DNA from: Lutimonas saemankumensis | Lineage (GTDB): Bacteria > Bacteroidota > Bacteroidia > Flavobacteriales > Flavobacteriaceae | NCBI RefSeq assembly: GCF_020171465.1 | Contig: NZ_JAIUZR010000003.1 | Location: 744,001 to 808,000 of the forward strand | Direction of reading: 5' to 3' | DNA: 64,000 bases | Shown: piece after piece, positions 51,351 through 60,715 of the stretch | How positions within the stretch are numbered: the stretch's first letter is position 1 | Layout: the number at the start of each line of letters is the position of its first letter | Made by a program: the position numbers and the translations under genes | The notes under the pieces: generated by a model | Database searches by the model: none | What the model was told of the DNA's origin: nothing | The model's input: the letters and a program-made list of their open reading frames with translations, nothing else

Positions 51351-53688
51351 CGGCATTAAATCCCGCCTCCACGGCTATAATTGTGGCCAATGAGGTGCTT
51401 ATGACGGATACACAGCCGTTAATCCCCCAGGCCCAGGGCACCAGATGTTCTTGTGTTTTGCCCAATAATTTCAACCCCATCGGAAAAGGCATACCCATAA
51501 AGAAAGCCGGTATTCCAATAGCTATCAAGGTTATGACAAGCTTTGCAGCTGGAGGCCAACCCTCGGTCTGACCAAGTATAAAGCCAAACAGGAAAACATA
51601 AATCAGAATAATACTGCCGATCAAGGTTGTAGTGTTGCGCAATACTTTTTTACCGACCTTTAATCGGGATGAGTACAAGCTGCCCAGGCCAGAACACAGC
51701 AACATTACACTGATCACGGTTGCTACGGCATAGATGGGATGGCCTAAAAACCGAACAAGGTGCTTGATCAGTACGATTTCAAGGAACATGTATCCTAATC
51801 CCAGGCCTGAAAAATAAAGCAGGACCCAGGCCTTGTTCCCTCCTTTAAAGCCCAATTTAAAAAGAGGCAGTATGATCAGTACCAATGCAAGTAATAAAAC
51901 CTGTACCTGGGTAACTATAACAATAAGATAACCCAGTTCTAAAAAAGCGGCTCGCTCACCAAGTTGCTTCCACTGGCTGCCAATATTTTTTAATTTGAGA
52001 AACTGAAAGAAGTAAGGACGGTTATCGGTAGGTATTTTAATATTGAAATCGTTAGCCTGAATAAGTTGATCCCTCTCCGGGCCGAACATTCCTCTGATAA
52101 GTTCAAAGACTTCTTCATCTTCAAAACTATTATTGTTCTCTTCAACCGGTTCAGATCCGGAAAGCAGCACCGGGTCAAAACCATTTGAATCGCAAAAATG
52201 GATCACATTTTTAACTTCATCCTGTTTTAGCGGACTCTTTTTTAGTACATAGGTAAGCGTGGCCCAGCTTCTGATTGCCACCACATGCCGCATAGGATCT
52301 GATATTTTCAGGTTTTCCAGTAGTCCGGCGATCAAGGCGGCATTTTTAAGAGTAATTCTTGGAGGAAGGTCGATATAGGAAGAAAAGACGATCATTCCGT
52401 CATCGGTCAATTTATGCCACATTTCCGACAGGGCCTGAGCCGTAAGCAGGTTTTCTTCATGAAGGGCATTTAGCCCAACTGAACCACCAAAGGATCCTGA
52501 CAATGGTAACTGGATCAGGTCAAATGACTGATCCGTTTGTTTTAAAAAGGAACGTGGTGTGGAGTTGTAAAGCTTTATTTCTTTCTTAAAATACAAGGAG
52601 TCCGTTGTCTGGGCATAAGGGCCTTTGATTAAATGGGTAGCACCGGCATTGGGTTCAACAGCATAGATTTTTTTGGCTCCCTTTTCAAGAGCATGTACCA
52701 CTTCCAGCCCGGCCCCCGCGTGAAAGATAAGTACTTGATCAGGCTTCCCTAAAGTATAAGGCAGGGCCATTGTAGTATAATCTAAAATATGGGCTTGAGC
52801 TGTTTCTGTTTTTTGAGGTATTGCCGCAAACCAGTTTCCATTGTTGAAAATCACCTTTGCCGGCTTAATGGTTCCGGAATAGTTGAGACTCAAACCTGGG
52901 GCATGGCGTTGCATGGGTGATGAAACTACTTGTACCAGCCCGTATGGACTGCTGGTTTCATGCTCCAATACGGCATCAGGGAGATTCAAAGCGTAACTTA
53001 TACTTTTGAACTGTGAGGGTTTAAGGTCAAAAGAATGATAGCCCTGATAAATACAACTGGCCATAACCACCAGCCCATAAAAAAATAATGCGTAACGTTT
53101 TGAACTTTTAACGATCAGCAGCCCCCCAAAAACGGGTAACAAGGCAATGACCCAGGGCAAGTCTGCCGGCGTCAAATACCAAAGTAAAAGAACTCCCAGG
53201 GCTCCTCCCAGGCCCGATCCGAACATATCTGCAAAATAGTAAATCCCTATCTGATCTACTTTTTTAATAAAAATGAGACCCAGGGCCAGAGAACCCATAA
53301 AAAAGGGAAGAAAAAATACCAGGTAACTGCCCAGCAGCCTTCCAAATTGTGAAGGATCAACAAATAGGAGGTAGGAATCAAACAATAAAAAATCCAATCG
53401 GGACAAACGAACTCCAAGACTCATGAGTAATCCACTGCTGATCATAAAAAACGGAAGCATCCATTCAGACCGGCCCAAAAAATAGTTTCTGTAAAGTGAT
53501 AGAAGTGTTCCGCCTGCTCCAAACCCCAACAGGGCAATGGATATGACCATATAGGCAAAATGGTGCCATTGCACAATGGTAAAAAAGTGCATCAGCTGTA
53601 TTTCATAAGCCACTATGGCCGCCGACAAAACTCCCACAGAAAGAGCCAGCTTGAACGTATTGCTGTTGTATGTGAACCGATCACTCAT
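51277..53688 (-). CDS. Membrane-fused spermidine synthase-like protein
   Basis: From the ATG at 53688 the product has 803 residues. The N-terminal ~200 residues hold about six membrane helices ('YEIQLMHFFTIVQWHHFAY'). A spermidine-synthase/Rossmann methyltransferase fold follows ('VLIFHAGAGLEVVHALEKGA', 'IYAVEPNAG', 'SFDLIQLPL'). The C-terminal third has another group of helices ('FFMGMPFPMGLKLLG'). The architecture is that of membrane-fused aminopropyltransferase homologues. Polyamine transfer is not proven, since the usual catalytic Asp pattern was not clear. It follows the PCMT gene by 22 bp in one transcription unit. Confidence 0.78.
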   Translation of the reverse strand: MSDRFTYNSNTFKLALSVGVLSAAIVAYEIQLMHFFTIVQWHHFAYMVISIALLGFGAGGTLLSLYRNYFLGRSEWMLPFFMISSGLLMSLGVRLSRLDFLLFDSYLLFVDPSQFGRLLGSYLVFFLPFFMGSLALGLIFIKKVDQIGIYYFADMFGSGLGGALGVLLLWYLTPADLPWVIALLPVFGGLLIVKSSKRYALFFYGLVVMASCIYQGYHSFDLKPSQFKSISYALNLPDAVLEHETSSPYGLVQVVSSPMQRHAPGLSLNYSGTIKPAKVIFNNGNWFAAIPQKTETAQAHILDYTTMALPYTLGKPDQVLIFHAGAGLEVVHALEKGAKKIYAVEPNAGATHLIKGPYAQTTDSLYFKKEIKLYNSTPRSFLKQTDQSFDLIQLPLSGSFGGSVGLNALHEENLLTAQALSEMWHKLTDDGMIVFSSYIDLPPRITLKNAALIAGLLENLKISDPMRHVVAIRSWATLTYVLKKSPLKQDEVKNVIHFCDSNGFDPVLLSGSEPVEENNNSFEDEEVFELIRGMFGPERDQLIQANDFNIKIPTDNRPYFFQFLKLKNIGSQWKQLGERAAFLELGYLIVIVTQVQVLLLALVLIILPLFKLGFKGGNKAWVLLYFSGLGLGYMFLEIVLIKHLVRFLGHPIYAVATVISVMLLCSGLGSLYSSRLKVGKKVLRNTTTLIGSIILIYVFLFGFILGQTEGWPPAAKLVITLIAIGIPAFFMGMPFPMGLKLLGKTQEHLVPWAWGINGCVSVISTSLATIIAVEAGFNAVMILACLAYLISFLSLRIQHRYKR

Positions 53689-53710
53689 AAAAGAACGAAT
53701 GAAGAATTGA

Positions 53711-54409
53711 TTATTCAGATCTTCGGGTAAAAGGAACAAAACGCACGAACATGAGGTTTCTTGATTTTGTTTTTCCTCCTTTTTTTGTTACCATAAGGAG
53801 TTGTTGTGTTGCAAAAGGTGTGCCTACAGGAATGATCATTCGTCCCCCTTCTTTTAACTGATCGATAAGTGGCGGCGGAACGAATTCAGCCGCTGCGGTT
53901 ACCACAATGGCGTCAAACGGGCCTTTTTCTTCCCATCCAAAATAGCCATCAGCACTTTTGGTCATTATGTTGTTATAGCCCAGTTCCTTGAGTTGTTTTT
54001 TGGACCTGCTGTACAACTCATCAATGATCTCAATGGTATATACGCTGTCCACGATCCTGCTGAGTATGGCTGCCTGGTATCCTGAGCCGGTACCTATTTC
54101 AAGCACCTTGAAATCGCTTTCAGGTTTAATGGCTTCGGTCATAAATGCCACGATATAAGGTTGTGAAATGGTTTGTCCGTAACCAATGGGTAAAGGGCCA
54201 TCACGATAGGCTTGTGACCATAGTTCTTGAGGCACAAACAGATGTCGGGGAACTTCATTCAGGGCGTTTAAAGTGGCCTTATCCTTAACCCCTCTTGGTT
54301 TGATGTCATCCGCGATCATTCTTTCTCTTGCTTCCAGATAATCATTTTGAGAAGAAAGGAAAAGAGGCGAGAATAAAAGGAATACTATGAACAACCTGGC
54401 CATCCTCAT
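53711..54409 (-). CDS. pcm: Exported protein-L-isoaspartate O-methyltransferase
   Basis: The 232-residue enzyme has a signal peptide ('LFIVFLLFSPLFLSSQ'), then the PCMT fold. The active-site loop is 'GYGQTISQP' (77-85), the SAM motif 'VLEIGTGSGYQ' (102-112), and the later 'FDAIVVTAAAEFVP' and 'GGRMIIPVG'. It methylates L-isoaspartyl residues to start repair of aged proteins; a signal peptide places it outside the cytoplasm, where the SAM source is unclear. An alternative start at 54403 changes only two residues. Confidence 0.88.
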   Translation of the reverse strand: MRMARLFIVFLLFSPLFLSSQNDYLEARERMIADDIKPRGVKDKATLNALNEVPRHLFVPQELWSQAYRDGPLPIGYGQTISQPYIVAFMTEAIKPESDFKVLEIGTGSGYQAAILSRIVDSVYTIEIIDELYSRSKKQLKELGYNNIMTKSADGYFGWEEKGPFDAIVVTAAAEFVPPPLIDQLKEGGRMIIPVGTPFATQQLLMVTKKGGKTKSRNLMFVRFVPFTRRSE

Positions 54410-54546
54410 TAGTATGTTCTAAGGTTTATGACACCTTTAAAGTTACGACAATAAGCTATGATTTCAAAGTAATTTTTACAGGGATTGCCCCATTGATGGC
54501 TTATCGTGATATCTGAATGAATGCCATTTTACACTAAGATATTCCA

Positions 54547-55995
54547 TCAGGCATGATGCGGGTTATGCGATTGCTTTTTAAAGTAATTGATCAGGGAAAT
54601 CAAAATGATTAGCACAGCGATCATAATCAGACTTATACCGCTAACGGGGTCATGGTTTATGATTACCTTAAGTGTGGTTTGATACATGACAGGGAAAATG
54701 ATGACCCAGAGGGATCCAAAAAGAATTCCGAGAATCAACATCAGATTTGGAAGGAGTTTTTTATTCAGTCCCAGACTGAAATTTAAGTCTTTCCATTTAA
54801 GGAATTGCAGGCCAAGTATAATGATAAGGGCCAATACTAAAAGAGGAATACTTCTTATCAGGTAAAAAAATGTTTTAGAATAGAAGTTTGGCTCTTTCCC
54901 GACTAAAATATTTGAAATGCCGGCTGCAATCTCATAAGCCGTATCAACCCCTGAGTTAATGGCCACAAAGATGGCTTTTTCCTCTTGAGGATCTATGATC
55001 ATGCAGGTATTGAATCCTTCTGTGAGCCCGGTATGAAAAACAATCTTTTTATTTTCCTTGTTCCTGATGAACCACCCCTGACCATAGTGGAAAGAGTTTT
55101 GGCTCCTGGGAGTAAAGAGAGTATTAGAAAGTTTTTGATTGATAATTTGGCCGGAATCCTTTAAATAGCCTTTTAAATGTTCTCTCAAATAAATGGCCAT
55201 ATCTTCTGCATTACTGGCTATGTGCCCTTCCGGGATCTGGTCTTTGTAGTAGGATGAAACATAAGGAACAACAGGATAGTAAAGAAAATAATTATAACTC
55301 CCTGGAAAATTTTTATCCTCAGGTTTCAGCACAAATCCTGTGGTATGGGTTAATCCTAAGGGCTGAAGAATTTCCTTTTGCAGGACTTCACCGTACAGAC
55401 TTCCTGTAACCTGTTCCACGATGTATCCAAGTAATCGGTAATTGATATTGGAATATTGATATATATTTTGTGAGGTGTCAATGGAAAGTTCAGACAACAT
55501 TCTTTTCACCTCCCTTTTAGTTGATCCTAAACTGTCTTCCTTGATTGTAATTCTTCCAAGTATGGAAGGGATGCCTGAGGTATGATGCAGTAAATCCTTG
55601 ATGATCACTTTATCAGATTGGTTTTTATCTGCATATTGAAACCAGTCGAGATATTGAACCACGGGATCATTTATATTCAATAACCCTTTGTCCTGAAGTT
55701 TTAAGGTCAAAAGTGCCGTAAAGGATTTGCTGCAGGAACCGATCAATAATTGTTCATTATCATTGATTTTTCCAAAATGTTCCAGGTAAAGTGTTTTATC
55801 AGTATCTGTAATTGACACGGCAATCCCGGGAAGATTATAGGATTCTTTTATTTCTTCCACATAGTTTGTCACTTTCTCTGAATCGAATCTCGTTTGGGAA
55901 TTCAGGGATAAAATCGAAACAAAGAATACAAGAATAAGGATTTGGAGACGATTGGTCTGAAGAGGATGATAGTTTTGAATTTTGATTGGTGTCAA
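54547..55995 (-). CDS. Beta-lactamase-fold serine hydrolase with C-terminal membrane helices
   Basis: The 482-residue protein has a signal peptide or anchor near residues 18-33, a class C beta-lactamase/PBP-like domain, and three C-terminal membrane helices from about 385. The catalytic 'SCSK' (S87, K90) is the SxxK motif, 'YSNINY' near 180 is YxN, and 'HTGLTEGF' is the HTG equivalent of KTG. Likely a D,D-peptidase, esterase or related enzyme held at the membrane. No neighbour points to a substrate. Confidence 0.87.
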   Translation of the reverse strand: MTPIKIQNYHPLQTNRLQILILVFFVSILSLNSQTRFDSEKVTNYVEEIKESYNLPGIAVSITDTDKTLYLEHFGKINDNEQLLIGSCSKSFTALLTLKLQDKGLLNINDPVVQYLDWFQYADKNQSDKVIIKDLLHHTSGIPSILGRITIKEDSLGSTKREVKRMLSELSIDTSQNIYQYSNINYRLLGYIVEQVTGSLYGEVLQKEILQPLGLTHTTGFVLKPEDKNFPGSYNYFLYYPVVPYVSSYYKDQIPEGHIASNAEDMAIYLREHLKGYLKDSGQIINQKLSNTLFTPRSQNSFHYGQGWFIRNKENKKIVFHTGLTEGFNTCMIIDPQEEKAIFVAINSGVDTAYEIAAGISNILVGKEPNFYSKTFFYLIRSIPLLVLALIIILGLQFLKWKDLNFSLGLNKKLLPNLMLILGILFGSLWVIIFPVMYQTTLKVIINHDPVSGISLIMIAVLIILISLINYFKKQSHNPHHA

Positions 55996-56076
55996 TGCAA
56001 GGGCATTTTGATTTTCACCGCTAAAGATAATACAGTCCGTCCTAAAAAGATGTTTTCAGACATTTATTTAATTGCA

Positions 56077-56235
56077 CTACATCAGATTCAAATCAATTCT
56101 GTTTTTATTTGATACTTCAACTTCAATGATGTTAAACTCTTGGTTGTGCTCAATGTCGTAGAGAACAAAGGGTAACTTTTTCTGTTTTGGGTCTAACTTT
56201 TGTAATTCCTTAATCAGGTCATTTATCGTTTTCAT
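56077..56235 (-). CDS. Small hypothetical protein
   Basis: A 52-residue gene lies between two larger ones. The product starts 'MKTINDLIKELQKLDPKQKK', continues 'LPFVLYDIEHNQEF' and ends 'NRIDLNLM'. This looks like the small proteins that start with a helix and 'LxxxDPxxxVxxxx' strand, common in phages and bacterial chromosomes. Codon use is ordinary. Function unknown. Confidence 0.6.
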   Translation of the reverse strand: MKTINDLIKELQKLDPKQKKLPFVLYDIEHNQEFNIIEVEVSNKNRIDLNLM

Positions 56236-56349
56236 AGGTAAGCAATTATTGGTAAAGTATGATATTAAACGATTAAAGGAGGTGTAATATTGTCTGAAAA
56301 CAAATTGGAATTCAAGTATTTAATGATAAAAAAAATGGAACATCACTAA

Positions 56350-58185
56350 TTATCCATAAACAAGATTCATTTTTGCTTTATCCTGAGTCTGTCTGATTTT
56401 ACCATCTACAAAGTACATTTTCATCTTTATATTGTACTTGCAAGGAATCTCACCACGATAGGAGCAACGGAAATGATCTTTTATGATTTGATATGTATTT
56501 TCTGAGATATTGATCTTGCCCGGTTCTGAATTTGACTCCATACGCGATGCAATATTGACGGTGTCTCCCCAGATGTCATAGGCAAATTTTTTGGTACCAA
56601 CCACACCCGCCACAACAGGACCGGTATTTATTCCTATTCTGATGTCAAATCGGGTCAGATTATTTGGATCTGAAATTTTGGATTCCTCTACAAAGTCTAT
56701 GATCTCAAAAGCGGCCATTATTATTCGGTTTGCATGATCATGAGATGGAAAGGGGAGGCCCCCGGCACACATATAGGCGTCTCCAATGGTTTTGATCTTT
56801 TCCAGGCTATATTTTTCCATGATCTCATCGAATCTTGAAAAATAAAAATCGATGCTTTCAACCAGTTCTTCGGGGGATAACTTCCCTGAATTCAAGGTAA
56901 AGGCCTTAAAATCAGTGAACATCACCGTTACGGCTTCAAAATGTTTGGCTTTGACTCTGCCTGCCTGTTTGAGTTCCATAGCTGTCGTTTCCGGAAGAAT
57001 ATTACAAAGAAGGCTTTCTGACCGATCTCTTTCTTTTTCGATGATGTTGCTCGTTTTTTTAATGAAGTGATTTCGATGTAAAAGCCCGATAAGTAACAAT
57101 AAGATCAATATGAGTGCGATGAAACTGCTAATAGCCACAATTCTCTGATTATCTTGTTTTGCACTTAACAGATCGAGTTCGGTTTGTTTTAATGACAGTT
57201 CGTGATCTAATTTTAGATTGGCGGCCTTGGTTATATTCTCTAAATTAAGTGTGCTTTCCCGATAACTATAATATTTTTTCAAATACTCATTTGACTCCTT
57301 GTAATTCTCTGCAAGCTCAAACAACACCGACAATTTCAGATTGGCCTCTGCAATTTGCTCTTTTAAATCATGTTTTTCAGATAATTCCAGACTGCGTTGG
57401 GCATAGGAATATGCTTTATCCCAATTATCCTTGCGTAAATAAATGTCAGACATGTAGGTCAGATATACAGCAATTGGGTAGTAATCTTCGTATTGATCGA
57501 GAATTTTGATGGCTTCGTTGATATTGGCCTCTGCCGATTCATCGTTCCCGAGGCTTGCCTGTATCATACCTGTATTTCCCATACAATAGGCTTCTCCCAG
57601 AATAAATCCATTTCGCTTGAAAATGTTCCATCCCTCATTGGTCACTTTCGTTGCCTGGGAATACTTTTCCATAGTGATATAGAGGTCTCCTAAATTGACC
57701 AGTGCGGTCCCTAATTTTCCTTCCTCATTTAAATTTCTGAACAGTTCGATACTTTCTAAATAGTATTTTTCTGCTTCATCGTAACTCTCCATGGCCGAAT
57801 ATGTGCCGGCAACTGCAGTCATTGTACTTGCAACCCTTCTTTGATCCTCCATTCGCCAGGCGTATTTCTGAGCAGTCAGATATGACTGTATGGCTTCAAT
57901 ATTGTTTCCAAGTTTTGTGAGTGCATTTCCTTTTTGAAGGTGACCTACATAGAGATACTCGAATAAAGAATCCTCAGCAGCTTTCTGAACTATCAATTCA
58001 GTGTACTGAATAACACGCTTATAATTAGTGTCATAATCTGTGATTTTAGAAAGCATTTCAAGCTCGCTGGAACCATAGGCTCCTGAACGATACATCAGGA
58101 TAAGACTATCCGCCTTTTTTTGATCCTGAGCTAATAAGAAATTCCCCAGTAAGGAAAGGATAACGAGGGTTATATTTATTTTCAT
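56350..58185 (-). CDS. TPR-containing class III adenylate cyclase
   Basis: From the ATG at 58185 the product has 611 residues: signal peptide ('LVILSLLGNFLLAQ'), TPR repeats (about 30-320), coiled-coil, one membrane helix near 350-370 ('ISSFIALILILLLLIGLLH'), then a cyclase domain (about 400-590). The metal Asp sites ('MFTDFKAFT', 'KTIGDAYMCAGG') and the 'DIWGDTVNIASRME' segment are intact, with the Lys and Asp that select ATP. The periplasmic TPR part probably senses a signal for the cytosolic cyclase. An upstream start at 58236 was rejected because the signal peptide begins at 58185. Confidence 0.9.
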   Translation of the reverse strand: MKINITLVILSLLGNFLLAQDQKKADSLILMYRSGAYGSSELEMLSKITDYDTNYKRVIQYTELIVQKAAEDSLFEYLYVGHLQKGNALTKLGNNIEAIQSYLTAQKYAWRMEDQRRVASTMTAVAGTYSAMESYDEAEKYYLESIELFRNLNEEGKLGTALVNLGDLYITMEKYSQATKVTNEGWNIFKRNGFILGEAYCMGNTGMIQASLGNDESAEANINEAIKILDQYEDYYPIAVYLTYMSDIYLRKDNWDKAYSYAQRSLELSEKHDLKEQIAEANLKLSVLFELAENYKESNEYLKKYYSYRESTLNLENITKAANLKLDHELSLKQTELDLLSAKQDNQRIVAISSFIALILILLLLIGLLHRNHFIKKTSNIIEKERDRSESLLCNILPETTAMELKQAGRVKAKHFEAVTVMFTDFKAFTLNSGKLSPEELVESIDFYFSRFDEIMEKYSLEKIKTIGDAYMCAGGLPFPSHDHANRIIMAAFEIIDFVEESKISDPNNLTRFDIRIGINTGPVVAGVVGTKKFAYDIWGDTVNIASRMESNSEPGKINISENTYQIIKDHFRCSYRGEIPCKYNIKMKMYFVDGKIRQTQDKAKMNLVYG

Positions 58186-58393
58186 TTTGACAGTAGGGAT
58201 AATAACTAAGAACGTCATTGCCGAGACCCACTTCAAACCTCTTTAAATGATATTTTAGCATATAATAACTAAATCATCTTTATTTAAAGTTTGAAAATAG
58301 ATAGATTTCAATTTTTTATAAAATCATTTAGGATGAATGGTATGTTTTTCTTTCCTAAAAGCATCGTTTTTCTTTCAAATGAATTTTGTAAAG

Positions 58394-58401
58394 TATATTT
58401 G
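58394..58401 (+). promoter_or_regulatory. -7 box TATATTTG upstream of the mutarotase gene
   Basis: TATATTTG matches TAnnTTTG fully and lies 15 nt before the ATG at 58417. No clear -33 TTG is at the usual spacing. It would drive the mutarotase-AraC pair. Confidence 0.45.
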
Positions 58402-58416
58402 TTTAAAATATTTTAA

Positions 58417-59223
58417 ATGGATCAATATGTCATTACGAGTCCCGACAAGGAAAGTACGGTGGTTGTAGATAACGGTGAACTAGTGAGTTACAGTCATTAT
58501 GGGGAAGAATTGATACATCAAAAAGGAGACAGGGGATGGAGGAACTCAGATACCGAAATGTTTCCTGTAATTGGGCCAACTGCCGCCAATGACTATAGGG
58601 TAATCACTTCAAGAGGGTATGCCGTGCAGGATCAGCATGGTCTGCTACGGGAAATGAATTATCAGGTGACCGGGGTAAAAGAGGATGAAATTGATCTTGA
58701 AAAATCCTATAACAAGGGTACGCATTTAAAGAATTCAAAATACCCGGATAAATCAAGTATTGAATCTGTTTTTTGGCCCTACGATTTTATCTTTAGAAAG
58801 AAATTGAAAATTACCAATGAGGAACTTCTTATTCATTTTGATGTAGAAGCTGAAGAGGGTATGCCCTATATGCTGGGATATCATCCGGCATTTAAATTGT
58901 CAGGTCAGAATAATGAATTGATTGAGTATGGAAAGGACCGGATAGGTCTTCAGGCCGTTCTGGACGTGGGTTCCATAGCGTATCAGGTCAAGGATTCAGA
59001 TCAAATAAGGCTCATAAAAACTAAGGGGCCGCATATAGAGATAAAAACAAAAGGGTTCGGGAACTTTATGCTCTGGACCGAAGTACCGGGAATGCTTTGC
59101 ATAGAACCCATAACATCTTATCCGTATACAGGAAAAAAAGAACTGGCAGAAGCGTTGTTTCGCAAAGCAGAAAAAGGGAAGAAAGCTTTTTTTGAGGTCG
59201 TTATTAAACCCATAAAAGTTTAA
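58417..59223 (+). CDS. Aldose 1-epimerase (mutarotase) family protein
   Basis: The 268-residue protein belongs to the galactose mutarotase-like fold: 'GELVSYSHYGEELIHQ' at the start, 'MFPVIGPTA' (about 48-56), 'PYMLGYHPAFKLSG' (conserved His near 156) and 'MLCIEPITSYPYTG' near the end with the catalytic Glu. It interconverts sugar anomers, probably an LacX-type member. It has no signal peptide and ends two bases before an AraC regulator gene. Confidence 0.87.
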   Translation: MDQYVITSPDKESTVVVDNGELVSYSHYGEELIHQKGDRGWRNSDTEMFPVIGPTAANDYRVITSRGYAVQDQHGLLREMNYQVTGVKEDEIDLEKSYNKGTHLKNSKYPDKSSIESVFWPYDFIFRKKLKITNEELLIHFDVEAEEGMPYMLGYHPAFKLSGQNNELIEYGKDRIGLQAVLDVGSIAYQVKDSDQIRLIKTKGPHIEIKTKGFGNFMLWTEVPGMLCIEPITSYPYTGKKELAEALFRKAEKGKKAFFEVVIKPIKV

Positions 59224-59225
59224 CA

Positions 59226-60092
59226 ATGATCAATCTGTATTCTTTTATTAAGCAATCCGATTCCTTCAGAAAACTTGAGGTGAATGATCTGCTTTTTGTT
59301 GAATATACATGTATGCAGGAGGAAACCAAATTCGGGATCTGGTCTGACAGTAACTATTTTGCTTTTATTACCTCGGGTAAAAAAATGTGGAAAAGTATTT
59401 ACCACGATTATATTGCCGGGCAGGGGGATATTCTTTTTATAAAGAAAGGAGCCAATCTTACACATCAATTCTTTGAGGATGAATTTTGTGCCATTTTCTT
59501 TTTTCTGCCCGATGATTTTATTCGATCATTTATACAAAAGAATTCTTTTCTTTCAGAGAGTAAACAAAAGGATCTTTCATCACAGGATGCTGTTTTGAGA
59601 GTAAATCAGGATACAATCCTCCAGGGATATGAAAATTCAATCATTACTTATCTTCAGTCTTCTCAAGATATTAACGAACAATTACTTACACTTAAATTTG
59701 AAGAGTTGTTATTGCATCTTTGTACGGATAACAAGCACAGTAAACTCAAAGATTATTTTATTTCATTGTGCCAAAGCAGGATCTATCATATGACCCGGGT
59801 CATGGAAGAGAATTTTGCATATCATCTAAAGCTTGAAGATTATGCCCGACTATGCCACATGAGCCTTTCAACGTTTAAAAAGAACTTCAAGGATCATTAT
59901 AAAACCACTCCTGCTGTATGGTTAAAAAACAGGAAACTGGACCTGGCAATGCATCGTTTGCTGAATTCAGATCTGCCGATCCACCAATTGTCTTTTGAAT
60001 GTGGTTTTGAAGACCCTTCACATTTTTCGAGAGTTTTTAAACTCAAATATGGCAAGACCCCATTACAGTGCCGTTTAGATAGTTCGGAATAG
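59226..60092 (+). CDS. AraC-family transcriptional regulator
   Basis: The 288-residue protein has an N-terminal sensing domain and a C-terminal AraC DNA-binding domain (about 193-285) with two helix-turn-helix units: 'LEDYARLCHMSLSTFKKNFK' and 'IHQLSFECGFEDPSHFSRVF', then 'KTPLQCR'. It starts two bases after the mutarotase gene, so the regulator and enzyme are cotranscribed. The ligand could be a sugar (inference from the neighbour). Confidence 0.92.
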   Translation: MINLYSFIKQSDSFRKLEVNDLLFVEYTCMQEETKFGIWSDSNYFAFITSGKKMWKSIYHDYIAGQGDILFIKKGANLTHQFFEDEFCAIFFFLPDDFIRSFIQKNSFLSESKQKDLSSQDAVLRVNQDTILQGYENSIITYLQSSQDINEQLLTLKFEELLLHLCTDNKHSKLKDYFISLCQSRIYHMTRVMEENFAYHLKLEDYARLCHMSLSTFKKNFKDHYKTTPAVWLKNRKLDLAMHRLLNSDLPIHQLSFECGFEDPSHFSRVFKLKYGKTPLQCRLDSSE

Positions 60093-60219
60093 ATATTAAA
60101 TGACATTTTTTGGTTTTGACTTTTTAGTCGATTTATTCGACTTTTTATCCTATCACAAAAGGTAGTACTGAACCTAATTTTGCTCTAAACAAATTAATAA
60201 TCATTTAAATCTAAGAATT

Positions 60220-60534
60220 ATGAAAAATGCAAAATCTGTCTTGTCCGTAAAATTTAAGTCAAACCATAGCCCTGAAAAGCTGATGCAGATATGCCATGAG
60301 GATCTGGATATTTTCAGAAATGTTCCAGGCCTGATAGAAAAATATTATATCGGTGAGGAGGGCACTGGAGCAATCAGCGGGATCTACTTGTTTGAAACAC
60401 AAAGTGCAAGATCTGATTTCTGGACCTCTGAACTGGCTGCCACGATTCCTGAAAGATACGCGGTGATACCTGAAACATTACGTGTAGAGGAATACGAAAT
60501 GGCTATCGTCTTAAATGATAAAGTTTCAGCTTAA
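60220..60534 (+). CDS. YdhR-like (antibiotic monooxygenase-fold) protein
   Basis: The 104-residue protein resembles the YdhR putative monooxygenase group of the dimeric ABM fold: 'SVLSVKFKSNHSPEKLMQIC' at the start, 'FRNVPGLIEKYYIGEEGTGAI' in the middle and 'GIYLFETQSARSDFW'. It has no membrane segment. It follows the AraC gene in the same direction with a 127-bp gap and could be regulated by it. A terminator follows. Substrate unknown. Confidence 0.8.
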   Translation: MKNAKSVLSVKFKSNHSPEKLMQICHEDLDIFRNVPGLIEKYYIGEEGTGAISGIYLFETQSARSDFWTSELAATIPERYAVIPETLRVEEYEMAIVLNDKVSA

Positions 60535-60598
60535 AACCTGCTAAAGGACTCATATTGAGGCAATAAAACAATACTCATATAGTTTCATCTTTTCTCAT

Positions 60599-60632
60599 AA
60601 AACCAAACTTCAATAGTGGAGTTTGGTTTTTA
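60599..60632 (+). terminator. Rho-independent terminator
   Basis: AACCAAACT and AGTTTGGTT form a 9-bp stem around a 10-nt loop, followed by TTTTT. It lies about 65 bp after the YdhR-like gene. Confidence 0.82.
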
Positions 60633-60715
60633 CGGTTTACCGTACAATTATTTCGTTCTTTTGACTTAGATTTCGGCTGATTTATAAGAATCTAAAACAG
60701 AAGAAAAAAATCGTT

